The notes beneath the pieces are model-generated. The model was not told the origin of the DNA, did no database searches, and was given only the letters and a program-made list of their open reading frames with translations. From assembly GCF_038006045.1 (NCBI RefSeq), contig NZ_JBBOUK010000001.1, positions 785,001-849,000 of the forward strand: a DNA stretch of 64,000 bases, given 5' to 3'. This document shows positions 53,564 through 64,000 of this stretch, piece by piece. The DNA comes from Exiguobacterium sp. FSL W8-0210 (lineage in GTDB: Bacteria; Bacillota; Bacilli; Exiguobacteriales; Exiguobacteriaceae). A program made the position numbers and the translations under genes. Within the stretch, counting starts at the first letter, position 1, and the number at the start of each line of letters is the position of its first letter.

Positions 53564-54598
53564 GTGCTGACGGATCGTCAATTGTTGATTTTACGTGCAA
53601 TCGTCGATGATTACATCAAGACTGCTCAACCCGTCGGCTCACGGACGCTCTCCAAGCGAGACGACGTGACGTTCAGTTCCGCGACCATTCGTAACGAGAT
53701 GGCGGACCTCGAAGAGATGGGTCTGATTGAAAAGCCACACACTTCCGCAGGACGGATTCCTTCCGAACTCGGATATCGTTTTTATGTCGACCATCTGATT
53801 CGTCCGGAAAGCATCACACCAAAAGAAGCGCAGGCATTGAAATCACTCTTTGCCCATTCCGTGAATGAGAATGATCGGTTGATTCGGCACACAGCAGACC
53901 TGTTGAGCGATTTAACCCATTACACGACGCTTGTACTTGGACCAAAAGAAGAGGGGCAACGCTTGCATCATCTGGAATTGATTCCTCTTGCCGAAGGTCG
54001 TGTCGTCATCGTTCTCGTAACGGAGACGGGACATGTCGAACACAAGACCCTGCAATTGAATCAAGCGTTGTCCCAGGAAGCAGCGAGCCGGCTGATGGAA
54101 CGTCTGAATCAGACGTTACGCGGTACGCCGCTCTCAGCCTTACGCAGTCGCCTGCTCGAGGAAATCCGTCGCTTCCGTTCAGAGCATTCTGAACAGACGG
54201 TATTGCTTTCGAAGGCACTTGATCTCGTCTTGACGGATCAAGAGGAGCGACCGCTCATCTATCTGGGCGGGAAAGCCAACATGTTCGATCAACCTGAATT
54301 TCAGGACGTCGCAAAACTACGACCTGTTCTCGAGTTGATCGAACAGCAAGAAGCCGTTCTCGATTTCCTCCGACCGAATCTCGATAATCAAATCCTGATT
54401 ACGATCGGGAGTGAGAACAATGTGGATGCATTAAAAGATTGTAGCGTCATCCGGGCCCATTATTCGGTCGACGGTGTCTCGATCGGGACACTCGCCTTGA
54501 TCGGACCGAAACGGATGGATTACAATCGGGGAATCAACTCGATCATCCATCTACTTCAAGCATTCCAAACCGAATTGCATAAGAACAATTTGGATTGA
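53564..54598 (+). CDS. hrcA: Heat-inducible transcription repressor HrcA
   Basis: A 344-residue repressor of the CIRCE regulon. N-terminal winged helix ([35 protein letters not shown]), then GAF-like and dimerisation parts. The GTG at 53564 is chosen since GGTGG lies about 8 bases upstream and the protein then begins MLTDRQLL as usual; two more GTGs upstream overlap the ribosome site. Confidence 0.93.
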   Translation: MLTDRQLLILRAIVDDYIKTAQPVGSRTLSKRDDVTFSSATIRNEMADLEEMGLIEKPHTSAGRIPSELGYRFYVDHLIRPESITPKEAQALKSLFAHSVNENDRLIRHTADLLSDLTHYTTLVLGPKEEGQRLHHLELIPLAEGRVVIVLVTETGHVEHKTLQLNQALSQEAASRLMERLNQTLRGTPLSALRSRLLEEIRRFRSEHSEQTVLLSKALDLVLTDQEERPLIYLGGKANMFDQPEFQDVAKLRPVLELIEQQEAVLDFLRPNLDNQILITIGSENNVDALKDCSVIRAHYSVDGVSIGTLALIGPKRMDYNRGINSIIHLLQAFQTELHKNNLD

Positions 54599-54622
54599 AT
54601 ATAGAAAGGGGCTCGATTCAGA

Positions 54623-55180
54623 GTGGAAGAAAAAGAACAGAATCAAAACCTCCAACAAGAAGAAAACGTGACAGAGCCGACTGAAACCGTCGAAGTCACA
54701 GAAGAAGAAGTCATCCAAGCGGATCTCGTCGAAGATGAGAAACCAGACTTCGAAGCACAACTCGCAGAAGCGAAAGCTTCAGAATTACGCCTCCGTGCGG
54801 ATTTTGAGAACTTCAAACGTCGCAACCGTGTCGAAGCAGAGAATCGCGCGAAGTATTCTTCACAAGCCATCGTCGAAAAGCTATTGCCACTCGTCGATAA
54901 CTTGGACCGTGCGCTCCAAATCGAGACGGAAAACGAAGAAACGAAATCCGTCTTGACGGGTGTCGAAATGGTGAAACGTCAACTCGTCGAAACGCTTCAA
55001 AATGAAGGCGTCGTCGAGATTCCAGCTGTCGGTGAAGCGTTCGATCCGAACTTACACCAAGCGGTCGTTCAAGAAGCGAGCGAAGAACACGAATCAGGCG
55101 TCGTCATCGCTGAATTCCAAAAAGGGTACAAATTGCACGATCGTGTGATTCGTCCGAGTATGGTTAAAGTAGCTGAGTAA
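54623..55180 (+). CDS. grpE: Nucleotide exchange factor GrpE
   Basis: A 185-residue DnaK co-chaperone. An acidic Glu/Gln-rich N terminus, the long coiled-coil helix (FENFKRRNRVEAENRAKY) and the beta-wing with GYKLHDRVIRPSMVKV. GTG start with AAAGGGG upstream. Confidence 0.95.
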   Translation: MEEKEQNQNLQQEENVTEPTETVEVTEEEVIQADLVEDEKPDFEAQLAEAKASELRLRADFENFKRRNRVEAENRAKYSSQAIVEKLLPLVDNLDRALQIETENEETKSVLTGVEMVKRQLVETLQNEGVVEIPAVGEAFDPNLHQAVVQEASEEHESGVVIAEFQKGYKLHDRVIRPSMVKVAE

Positions 55181-55225
55181 CCAGCTTGCACTTTATTATT
55201 CCAATCATTGAAAGCGAGGAAATAG

Positions 55226-57055
<1,830 letters not shown>

Positions 57056-57085
57056 TTCATCCGACCGATTTTTCGGGCGCTAGAG

Positions 57086-57117
57086 AGAGCCAAAGCGTAT
57101 CCGCGCTTTGGCTCTTT
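57086..57117 (+). terminator. Hairpin between dnaK and dnaJ
   Basis: AGAGCCAAAGCG (57086-57097) pairs with CGCTTTGGCTCT (57104-57115), with only a short T tail. It probably lowers, rather than stops, dnaJ transcription. Confidence 0.65.
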
Positions 57118-57187
57118 CCATGTCGCACGAAGTTCGGTAAAATCAAACAGTATGAAATGAATCGGAATAGAGAGAGGAAGACTGCAC

Positions 57188-58294
57188 GTGGAAAAACGCG
57201 ATTATTATGAAGTACTAGGCGTCGCGCGCGATGCCTCATCAGCGGAAATCAAACGCGCGTACCGTAAGCTTGCCCGGACGTATCACCCGGACGTCAACAA
57301 GGAAGCAGATGCGGATGCGAAATTCAAGGAATTATCGGAAGCGTATGAAGTGTTATCCGATGACAATAAACGAGCACGTTACGACCAATTCGGTCACCAA
57401 GATCCATCGCAAGGTGGCGGTGGATTCAGTGGAGCTGAAGGATTCGGAGACATTTTCGACATGTTCTTCGGTGGCGGACGTCGTCAAGATCCAAACGCAC
57501 CACGTAAAGGACAGGATTTACAATACGTCGAGGAAATCGACTTCATGGAATCGGTCACAGGCGTCGAGAAGACGATCACGATCCCAGTCGAAGAAGATTG
57601 CGGTACATGTCATGGTTCTGGTGCTAAACCAGGAACACATCCAGAAACATGTAAACGATGCGGTGGTTCGGGTCACATCAACGTCGAACAAAACACGATG
57701 TTCGGTCGTGTCGTCAACCAAACGACATGTTCAACGTGTCATGGCCGTGGACAAATTGTCAAGGAGCCATGTGAAACATGTCGTGGAGCCGGTCGCGTTC
57801 GTAAAAACAAAGATGTCCGTGTCAAAATTCCAGCAGGGATCGACAATGGGCAACAAATCCGCTTAGCAGGAAAAGGGGAAGCTGGTGTCAACGGTGGACC
57901 AGCGGGTGACTTGTATGTCGTCGTTCGTGTCGCAGCACATGAACTGTTCGAACGTGTCGACGATCATATCGTCATGGATATGCCACTTACATTCGCGCAA
58001 GCAACACTTGGCGATGAGATCGAAGTGCCAACTGTTCACGGTAAGGTCAGTCTGAAGATTCCAGCCGGAACACAGACAGGATCACGATTCCGTCTCCGCG
58101 GAAAAGGGATGCCGAACGTTCGGTCCGGTCACCATGGCGACCAGTACGTCAATGTCGTCGTCATTACACCGAAGAATCTGACGGAACGTCAAAAAGAACT
58201 CTTACGGGAATTCAATGAAATCAGCGATGAAAAAGGTGTCGAAGAGCAACACGAAGGTGTCTTCAGCCGGATCAAGACATTCTTCACAGGGTGA
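57188..58294 (+). CDS. dnaJ: Chaperone DnaJ (Hsp40)
   Basis: A 368-residue type I J-protein. J domain with HPD (YHPDVNK), Gly/Phe-rich region with GGGGFSG, four CxxCxGxG zinc repeats ([32 protein letters not shown]) and the C-terminal substrate domains. GTG start with GAGAGGAAG upstream. Confidence 0.96.
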   Translation: MEKRDYYEVLGVARDASSAEIKRAYRKLARTYHPDVNKEADADAKFKELSEAYEVLSDDNKRARYDQFGHQDPSQGGGGFSGAEGFGDIFDMFFGGGRRQDPNAPRKGQDLQYVEEIDFMESVTGVEKTITIPVEEDCGTCHGSGAKPGTHPETCKRCGGSGHINVEQNTMFGRVVNQTTCSTCHGRGQIVKEPCETCRGAGRVRKNKDVRVKIPAGIDNGQQIRLAGKGEAGVNGGPAGDLYVVVRVAAHELFERVDDHIVMDMPLTFAQATLGDEIEVPTVHGKVSLKIPAGTQTGSRFRLRGKGMPNVRSGHHGDQYVNVVVITPKNLTERQKELLREFNEISDEKGVEEQHEGVFSRIKTFFTG

Positions 58295-58319
58295 TCACTA
58301 CAGAGGAGCGTGACAAGAA

Positions 58320-59267
58320 ATGAAATGGTCAGAGATCTGTGTCCATACGACACAAGAAGCCATCGAAGCAGTTTCAAACATCTTACATGAAGCGGGAGCA
58401 AGCGGAGTCGTCATCGAGGACGTCGAAGATTTCGAGATGATGTCCCACCGCGAAGATAACTTCGGTGAAATTTGGGATGAGACGAAACGAGACGAGTATC
58501 CGACACAAGGTGTACTCGTGAAGGCGTATCTTGCAGAAAGCAGCGATTTGACGGACACGATCAAAGGCATCGAACATGACATCCAACAGTTGACGAACTT
58601 CGGTCTGTCGATTGGCACGGGTGCTGTCACGCTGACTCAAGTAGATGAAGAAGATTGGGCTCATTCATGGAAACAATTCTATAAGCCAGTCAAGATCAGT
58701 CGCCATTTGACGGTCGTCCCGATGTGGGAAGACTACACGCCACAGCCGGATGAAAAAATCATCGAGCTCGATCCAGGTATGGCATTCGGAACGGGAACAC
58801 ACCCGACGACGGTTCTCTGTATTCAAGCGATTGAGAACTACTTGCAAGAGCAAGACCGTGTCGTCGATGTCGGAACGGGATCCGGTGTCCTCGCGATTGC
58901 AGCAGCGAAGCTTGGAGCAAAGGATGTCTTTGCACTCGATTTAGACGAAGTCGCTGTCAAATCAGCGACGGAAAACGTCGCTTTGAACGAAGTCAGTGAG
59001 CAGATCACGGTTCGCCAAGGCGACTTGATGAAGGAATTGAGTGAGCCGGTCGAGTTGATCGTCGCGAACATCTTAGCGGAAGTCATCCTCCTTTTCGTCA
59101 AGGATGCCTATACTTTGACGTTACCAGGTGGTCATTTCATCGCTTCCGGTATCATTAGTCAGAAGAAGGATATGGTCGTCCAAGCGATGCAAGAAGCAGG
59201 ATTTACGATCGTCGAGACGACGAAGCTTGAGGACTGGGTCGCGATCATCGCGAAACGGGAGGCGTAA
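58320..59267 (+). CDS. prmA: Ribosomal protein L11 methyltransferase
   Basis: A 315-residue methyltransferase. The N-terminal L11-binding domain precedes the catalytic domain with GMAFGTGTHPTT, VVDVGTGSGVLAIAA and VANILAEVI. It overlaps no gene but is 4 bases from rsmE. Confidence 0.93.
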   Translation: MKWSEICVHTTQEAIEAVSNILHEAGASGVVIEDVEDFEMMSHREDNFGEIWDETKRDEYPTQGVLVKAYLAESSDLTDTIKGIEHDIQQLTNFGLSIGTGAVTLTQVDEEDWAHSWKQFYKPVKISRHLTVVPMWEDYTPQPDEKIIELDPGMAFGTGTHPTTVLCIQAIENYLQEQDRVVDVGTGSGVLAIAAAKLGAKDVFALDLDEVAVKSATENVALNEVSEQITVRQGDLMKELSEPVELIVANILAEVILLFVKDAYTLTLPGGHFIASGIISQKKDMVVQAMQEAGFTIVETTKLEDWVAIIAKREA

Positions 59268-59271
59268 ACAC

Positions 59272-60018
59272 ATGCAACGGTATTTCGTCGAGCCCTCGAT
59301 GCGTCAGGGAGATGTATTTCATCTCCCGAAAGACGACGCACACCATATGAAAAACGTCATGCGGATGGAAGTCGGCGGAGAGATTCTCGTACTCGACGGG
59401 ACAGGTCTTTACCGGTGCCGTCTGGAAGCACTCGATAAACAAGCGGCTTCTGCCCGGATCGAAGAGACTCTACCGATCGAGACGGAATTACCGATTCGTG
59501 TGACGATCGCCCATGGATTGCCAAAAGGCGATAAGATCGAACTCGTTGCCCAAAAAGCAACAGAACTCGGGATCCATCATCTACGAATTTTCGAAGCCGA
59601 CCGTTCCGTCTCGAAATGGGATCAAAAGAAGGTTCCGAAAAAGATTGAACGACTCGAAAAAATCGTCAAGGAAGCAGCGGAACAATCGTACCGTGCCCAC
59701 TTGCCGACAGTCGACTTCGTGGCGTATGATGAAGTCTTACAGGATGCATCGAACTATACGGCTTGTCTGGTTGCCTATGAAGAATCAGCAAAACAAGGGG
59801 AGACCTCCGTCCTCGCTACGACGCTTGCTGGATTGAAAGAGGGTGATTCCCTTCTTGTCGTCATCGGACCTGAAGGTGGGTTCGCTGAAGCAGAAATCGC
59901 ACGTTTGACGGATGCCGGTTTTAAAAAAGCCGCTCTAGGGCGTCGCATCTTACGGACGGAAACGGCACCATTTTATGTCCTTTCCGCCGTCTCGTATCAT
60001 TTTGAATTGAAAGGGTGA
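59272..60018 (+). CDS. rsmE: 16S rRNA m3U1498 methyltransferase
   Basis: A 248-residue SPOUT methyltransferase. PUA-like N terminus, then the trefoil-knot region with VVIGPEGGFAEAEI and LGRRILRTETAP. The ATG at 59272 is used, with GGGAGG overlapping the prmA stop. Confidence 0.93.
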   Translation: MQRYFVEPSMRQGDVFHLPKDDAHHMKNVMRMEVGGEILVLDGTGLYRCRLEALDKQAASARIEETLPIETELPIRVTIAHGLPKGDKIELVAQKATELGIHHLRIFEADRSVSKWDQKKVPKKIERLEKIVKEAAEQSYRAHLPTVDFVAYDEVLQDASNYTACLVAYEESAKQGETSVLATTLAGLKEGDSLLVVIGPEGGFAEAEIARLTDAGFKKAALGRRILRTETAPFYVLSAVSYHFELKG

Positions 60019-60023
60019 ACGAA

Positions 60024-61358
60024 ATGGCAACTGTTGCCTTTCAAACGCTTGGCTGTAAAGTCAACCATTACGAAACAGAAGCTGTCTGGCAACTGTTCAA
60101 GGACGCTGGCTACGCACGCGTTGATTTTGCGGATCATGCGGATGTGTATGTCGTCAATACATGTACGGTCACGAATACCGGAGATAAGAAAAGTCGCCAA
60201 GTCATCCGACGGGCGATTCGCCAAAATCCGGATAGTGTCATCTGCGTAACGGGTTGTTATGCTCAAACGTCTCCTGCTGAGATCATGGCGATTCCTGGCG
60301 TCGATGTCGTCGTCGGAACACAAGATCGGCATAAAATGATTGGATACATCGAACAATTCCGTGAAGAACGCATGCCAATCAATGCGGTCGGAAACATCAT
60401 GAAAGCAAAAGTCTATGAAGAACTGGATGTACCGGCCTTTACGGACCGGACACGGGCTTCCCTGAAAATTCAAGAAGGTTGTAACAACTTCTGTACGTTC
60501 TGTATCATCCCATGGGCACGTGGTCTCATGCGGTCTCGTCAACCGGAAGATGTCTTGAAGCAAGCACAACAGCTCGTTGATGCGGGTTACAAAGAAATCG
60601 TCTTGACGGGAATCCATACAGGTGGATACGGTGAAGACTTAAAAGACTACAACTTAGCGAAACTACTTAAAGCACTTGAATCCGTTAATGGACTTGAACG
60701 CTTACGGATTTCGTCGATCGAAGCGAGTCAAATCACGGACGAGGTACTCGATGTCCTGAAGGACTCACCGATCGTCGTTCGTCACTTGCACGTTCCGATC
60801 CAGTCTGCATCCGATACGGTCCTTCGCCGGATGCGTCGTAAATATACGATGGCGGAATTCGGAGAACGGATCACGCGTCTGAAGGAAGTCCTGCCTGACT
60901 GTGCAATCACGTCAGATGTCATCGTTGGTTTCCCAGGCGAGACGGAAGAAGAGTTCATGGAAACGTTCAACTTCATCAATGATCATAAGTTCAGTGAATT
61001 GCATGTCTTCCCGTACTCGAAACGGACAGGAACACCGGCTGCGATGATGGACGATCAAGTCGAGGAATCAATCAAAGAAGAACGCGTCGCGCGTTTGATC
61101 GCCTTATCGGATCAACTCGCGAAGGAATATGCTTCGAAATATGAGGGAGAACTGCTTGAAATCATTCCGGAAGAATTCTCGGAAGAAGCAGGCGGTCGTC
61201 TCGTCGGTTACACGGATAACTATCTACGTGTCGCAATCGAAGGCGATGAGTCAATGATCGGACAACTCGTTCGTGTCAAAATCACGAAAGCGGGCTATCC
61301 GATGAACGATGGTCAATTCGTCCGCATCATGCAGACACTTAAAGACGCTGCAGTCTAA
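60024..61358 (+). CDS. mtaB: tRNA t6A37 methylthiotransferase MtaB
   Basis: A 444-residue radical SAM methylthiotransferase. The N-terminal domain holds the first cluster Cys residues (TLGCKVN, VNTCTVT, VTGCYAQ), the radical SAM motif is CNNFCTFC, and a TRAM domain ends the protein. ATG chosen over a GTG 9 bases upstream for family fit. Confidence 0.93.
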   Translation: MATVAFQTLGCKVNHYETEAVWQLFKDAGYARVDFADHADVYVVNTCTVTNTGDKKSRQVIRRAIRQNPDSVICVTGCYAQTSPAEIMAIPGVDVVVGTQDRHKMIGYIEQFREERMPINAVGNIMKAKVYEELDVPAFTDRTRASLKIQEGCNNFCTFCIIPWARGLMRSRQPEDVLKQAQQLVDAGYKEIVLTGIHTGGYGEDLKDYNLAKLLKALESVNGLERLRISSIEASQITDEVLDVLKDSPIVVRHLHVPIQSASDTVLRRMRRKYTMAEFGERITRLKEVLPDCAITSDVIVGFPGETEEEFMETFNFINDHKFSELHVFPYSKRTGTPAAMMDDQVEESIKEERVARLIALSDQLAKEYASKYEGELLEIIPEEFSEEAGGRLVGYTDNYLRVAIEGDESMIGQLVRVKITKAGYPMNDGQFVRIMQTLKDAAV

Positions 61359-61365
61359 TCGAAAG

Positions 61366-61404
61366 GGCAAAGGGAACCTCTGGTTTTCTTTGCCACTTTT
61401 TTTG
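61366..61404 (+). terminator. Terminator of the hrcA-mtaB block
   Basis: GGCAAAGGGAACC pairs with GGTTTTCTTTGCC (one G-T and one mismatch), then seven T. Confidence 0.82.
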
Positions 61405-61465
61405 TTTTCATTTCAGGAATGCGCTACACTGAATACAGTTCAATTAAGGAAAGAGGATATCATTC

Positions 61466-62161
61466 ATGCGAATCAACAAATTCATTAGCGAAACAGGCTT
61501 TTGCTCAAGACGTGCTGCCGATAAACTGATCGATGCAGGTCGTGTGACGATCAACGGTCTGACAGCAGAACTCGGCTCGCAAGCTGAAGAAACGGACGTC
61601 GTCGAAATCGACGGTCAGCCGCTCCAGACAAAACCAAAACCTGTCTACATCGTCTTAAATAAACCAGTCGGCATCACGTGTACGACAGAGCTTGATATCG
61701 AAGGAAACATCATCGATTTCGTCAATCATCCGAAGCGGATTTTCCCAATCGGTCGCCTCGATAAAGATTCAGACGGCTTGATTCTTTTGACGAATGACGG
61801 TGATGTCGTTAACCGGATCTTACGAGCAGAAAACAATCACGACAAAGAATATATCGTAACCGTCGATGCACCAATTACGGATACGTTCATTCAAGGGATG
61901 GCGAGTGGTGTTGACATTCTCGGTACGACAACGAAGGAATGCATCGTTGAACCACTTGAGACACGGACGTTCCGGATCATTTTGACGCAAGGATTAAATC
62001 GTCAGATTCGCCGTATGTGTAAAGAGTTCGGCTACCGAGTTAAGCGTCTCCAACGCGTCCGGATCATGAATATCGAGCTTGGCGATTTACCGATTGGTTC
62101 TTGGCGTGATTTGACAGAAGAAGAATTACGCGAGTTGTTTACGACGCTTGACGGGCAATAA
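61466..62161 (+). CDS. rluF: 23S rRNA pseudouridine synthase of the RluF type
   Basis: A 231-residue RsuA-family enzyme. An N-terminal S4 domain (RINKFISETGFCSRRAADKL) and the catalytic loop GRLDKDSDGLILLTNDGD with the essential Asp. The segments DFVNHPKRIFPIG and MASGVDILGTTT match RluF rather than RsuA or RluB. ATG with GGAAAGAGG upstream. Confidence 0.87.
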   Translation: MRINKFISETGFCSRRAADKLIDAGRVTINGLTAELGSQAEETDVVEIDGQPLQTKPKPVYIVLNKPVGITCTTELDIEGNIIDFVNHPKRIFPIGRLDKDSDGLILLTNDGDVVNRILRAENNHDKEYIVTVDAPITDTFIQGMASGVDILGTTTKECIVEPLETRTFRIILTQGLNRQIRRMCKEFGYRVKRLQRVRIMNIELGDLPIGSWRDLTEEELRELFTTLDGQ

Positions 62162-62168
62162 GGTTCAA

Positions 62169-62191
62169 TGAAAGTCGCCACTGGCGGCTTT
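62169..62191 (+). terminator. Short hairpin after rluF
   Basis: AAAGTCGCC and GGCGGCTTT pair with one G-T around ACTGG... and lead into CTTCTT. A weak terminator at most. Confidence 0.5.
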
Positions 62192-62214
62192 CTTCATACA
62201 TAAGGGGGATGACC

Positions 62215-63090
62215 GTGGATAAACGGGGTATGAGTGCGACATTCGTCGCCTACGTGATTGGTGGACTGTTGCCGATCTACAAAGTATTTGCTGCTGGTAT
62301 TCCAGCATGGACGGTCGTTTCAATTCGGATATTGAGTGCGTTCATCTTCGTGACGTTGTTACTACGCCTGACGAAGAAATTCCAATTCGTTCGTCAATTA
62401 TGGCAAAACAAACGCCAGCGCTATACCGTGCTTGCGGCAGGGCTCGTATTAGGTGGGAACTGGTCGCTCTATCTGTATGCCATCGGGGAAGGCTATATCG
62501 TTGAGTCGTCACTCGGGTATTACATCAATCCGCTCGTCAGCGTCTTGTTCGGCCTGATCTTTTTTAAAGAACGATTGACGCGTCCGCAAGTGATCGCGAT
62601 TTTATCAGCAATCACCGGTGTGATGATTTTAACGCTCGGTTATGGTCAATTTCCGATCATCGCCTTCTCACTTGCCGTTTCGTTCGCGTTTTACGGTGTA
62701 CTAAAGAAAAAGGCAGCAGCCGAACCATTATCCGGATTATTTTTAGAGACACTCGTCACGCTTCCGTTCGCTCTCTTGACGCTTGGTGTGACAGATAGTC
62801 AACCGCTTGCGATGCCGACGAGTGCATTGATTGCGATCATCATGCTCGGAATCGCAACAGCAGTCCAATTGATGTTATTCGGATACGGAATGCCGAAAAT
62901 CCCGTTCGTCTACGTCGGGATTCTCCAATACATTGCCCCGACGCTGACGCTGCTCCTTGGAATTTATCTATTTAATGACGTCTTTACGACGATTCACTTC
63001 ATCGCTTTCCTGTTCATTTGGATTGCTGTTGCTCTCTTTACGATCAGCGGTTTATCGGCAGGGAAAATGCGAATGAAAAAGGTATCATAA
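62215..63090 (+). CDS. RarD-type EamA/DMT transporter, first copy
   Basis: A 291-residue protein with ten membrane segments in two EamA halves. The RarD-type motif ESSLGYYINPLVSVLFG is present. The GTG at 62215 is chosen because AAGGGGGA lies 7 bases upstream; an ATG at 62209 is too close to it. Substrate unknown. Lacks the early Trp residues (WGLLPLYWK) of its neighbour. Confidence 0.8.
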   Translation: MDKRGMSATFVAYVIGGLLPIYKVFAAGIPAWTVVSIRILSAFIFVTLLLRLTKKFQFVRQLWQNKRQRYTVLAAGLVLGGNWSLYLYAIGEGYIVESSLGYYINPLVSVLFGLIFFKERLTRPQVIAILSAITGVMILTLGYGQFPIIAFSLAVSFAFYGVLKKKAAAEPLSGLFLETLVTLPFALLTLGVTDSQPLAMPTSALIAIIMLGIATAVQLMLFGYGMPKIPFVYVGILQYIAPTLTLLLGIYLFNDVFTTIHFIAFLFIWIAVALFTISGLSAGKMRMKKVS

Positions 63091-63106
63091 TGAAAGAGGG
63101 GATTAC

Positions 63107-63991
63107 GTGAATCTACCAGGATTCTTTGCGACGCTTGTCGCGTATATCATTTGGGGACTCTTACCGCTCTACTGGAAGATGCTCGCCAATGTACCGAGTG
63201 AAGAGATACTGGCACACCGGATCATCTGGTCATTCTTATTTCTGCTCATCTTATTATCATTTCAAAAAGCGCTTGGGAAGTGGAAGACGGCGCTGCGCGA
63301 TCCGTTCACGCGCCGACTCTTTTTCTTAAACGGACTGATCATCAGTCTGAACTGGTTCATCTATATCTGGGCCGTCAATCACCAATTCATTGTCGAGGCA
63401 TCACTTGGCTATTATATCAACCCGCTCGTCAGCATCGTCTTTGGTGTCTTCTTCTTTCGGGAAAAGCTTTCACGGATCGAGTGGATCTCGATTGTCCTTG
63501 CAACGATCGGTGTCTTGATTTTGACGATTGGCTACGGCGAGTTTCCATGGATTTCGATCGCACTTGCCTTAAGCTTCGGCTTTTACGGCGTCGTCAAAAA
63601 GCGGCGACCACTCGAATCAACGGTCAGTCTGACGCTCGAGACGATGGCGCCGCTTCCGCTTGCTTTAATTTTCCTCGGCTATTGGCAAGTACAAGGGACG
63701 TCTTCGATGACCGAATCTGTCGGTACGACGACCGGACTCATCTTGACCGGGATTGTCACCGCTGTTCCACTTTTGTTATTCGGATTCGGGGCACAACGGA
63801 TTCCGTTCACATGGGTCGGATTCCTCCAATTCGTCGCACCAACCTTGTCGCTTGGACTCGGTGTTTTGCTCTATCATGAACCGTTTACTAAAACACACAT
63901 GGTGGCGTTTACATGTATTTGGACAGCAGCGATTGTCTTTACACTCAATGGAGTCTGGATTCGAAAAAAACAGCTTCGAAAAGTCGCGTAA
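63107..63991 (+). CDS. rarD: RarD-type EamA/DMT transporter, second copy
   Basis: A 294-residue ten-segment transporter, the more typical RarD, with YIIWGLLPLYWKML at the N terminus and EASLGYYINPLVSIVFG. GTG start with GAGGGG upstream, 16 bases after the paralogue, so co-transcribed. The stop lies a few bases before the window end. Confidence 0.83.
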   Translation: MNLPGFFATLVAYIIWGLLPLYWKMLANVPSEEILAHRIIWSFLFLLILLSFQKALGKWKTALRDPFTRRLFFLNGLIISLNWFIYIWAVNHQFIVEASLGYYINPLVSIVFGVFFFREKLSRIEWISIVLATIGVLILTIGYGEFPWISIALALSFGFYGVVKKRRPLESTVSLTLETMAPLPLALIFLGYWQVQGTSSMTESVGTTTGLILTGIVTAVPLLLFGFGAQRIPFTWVGFLQFVAPTLSLGLGVLLYHEPFTKTHMVAFTCIWTAAIVFTLNGVWIRKKQLRKVA

Positions 63992-64000
63992 AAAGATAGA

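Noticed and set aside
63280-63879. 199-codon + frame inside the second RarD gene
   Set aside because: Out-of-frame shadow with Arg/Cys/Asp-rich product; the RarD frame has the motifs and the ribosome site.

Overview
The window reads as chromosomal DNA of a low-to-moderate GC, non-sporulating member of the Bacillales, most like Exiguobacterium. Three things point there. The block yqeG-yqeH-aroE-yqeI-nadD-yqeK-rsfS-yqeM-comEA-comEC-yqzM-holA-rpsT-lepA-hemW-hrcA-grpE-dnaK-dnaJ-prmA-rsmE-mtaB follows the Bacillus order. The spore genes gpr and spoIIP, which in B. subtilis sit between rpsT and lepA, are absent. There is also a C30 carotenoid cluster of the kind found in pigmented bacilli. The genus is an inference from memory of gene content; no search was run.

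Layout. 1-6.6 kb: the 3' part of addA, a CheY-like regulator overlapping a large hybrid-sensor-type histidine kinase, and yisL. 6.7-16.0 kb: carotenoid genes in two converging units. The + unit is two CrtN-type desaturases plus crtM, preceded by a separate methyltransferase gene. The - unit is a cruF-like hydratase, an acyltransferase, a crtQ-like glycosyltransferase and a crtP-like oxidase. Between their 3' ends (11585-11940) lies a string of hairpins whose loops, read on the - strand, almost all carry C-runs (UCCCCG four times). This is the best candidate for an undescribed element here, a multi-hairpin regulatory RNA. 16.1-20.9 kb: pssA, ybaK, a MATE exporter, an enoyl-CoA hydratase and a cation/proton antiporter.

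21.0-32.0 kb: a maltodextrin regulon. An intracellular GH13 enzyme is transcribed divergently from malE-malF-malG-membrane-anchored amylase-lacI-type regulator, followed by maltose phosphorylase on its own promoter. The 449-bp divergent region holds two clear promoters, cre-like CcpA sites and several GCAA-N4-TTGC operators, and one more such operator overlaps the -35 of the phosphorylase promoter. The transporter ATPase and beta-phosphoglucomutase must be encoded elsewhere. 32.0-33.4 kb: an intact IS3-family (IS150-like) element with a 3-bp target duplication, inserted in the loop of the phosphorylase terminator.

33.6-39.6 kb: assorted housekeeping and transport genes (yitT-type, Cof hydrolase, yjzD-like, iadA, thioredoxin-like, psd, an ArsB/NhaD-type transporter). 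39.7-62.2 kb: the conserved ribosome-assembly, NAD, competence, translation and heat-shock block, with a textbook sigma-A promoter and CIRCE operator before hrcA. 62.2-64 kb: two tandem RarD-type EamA transporters. Two genes under 60 codons are added: yqzM (47879-48040, -) and a 34-residue membrane peptide (53306-53410, -) with its own promoter. No tRNA, rRNA or CRISPR array was seen.
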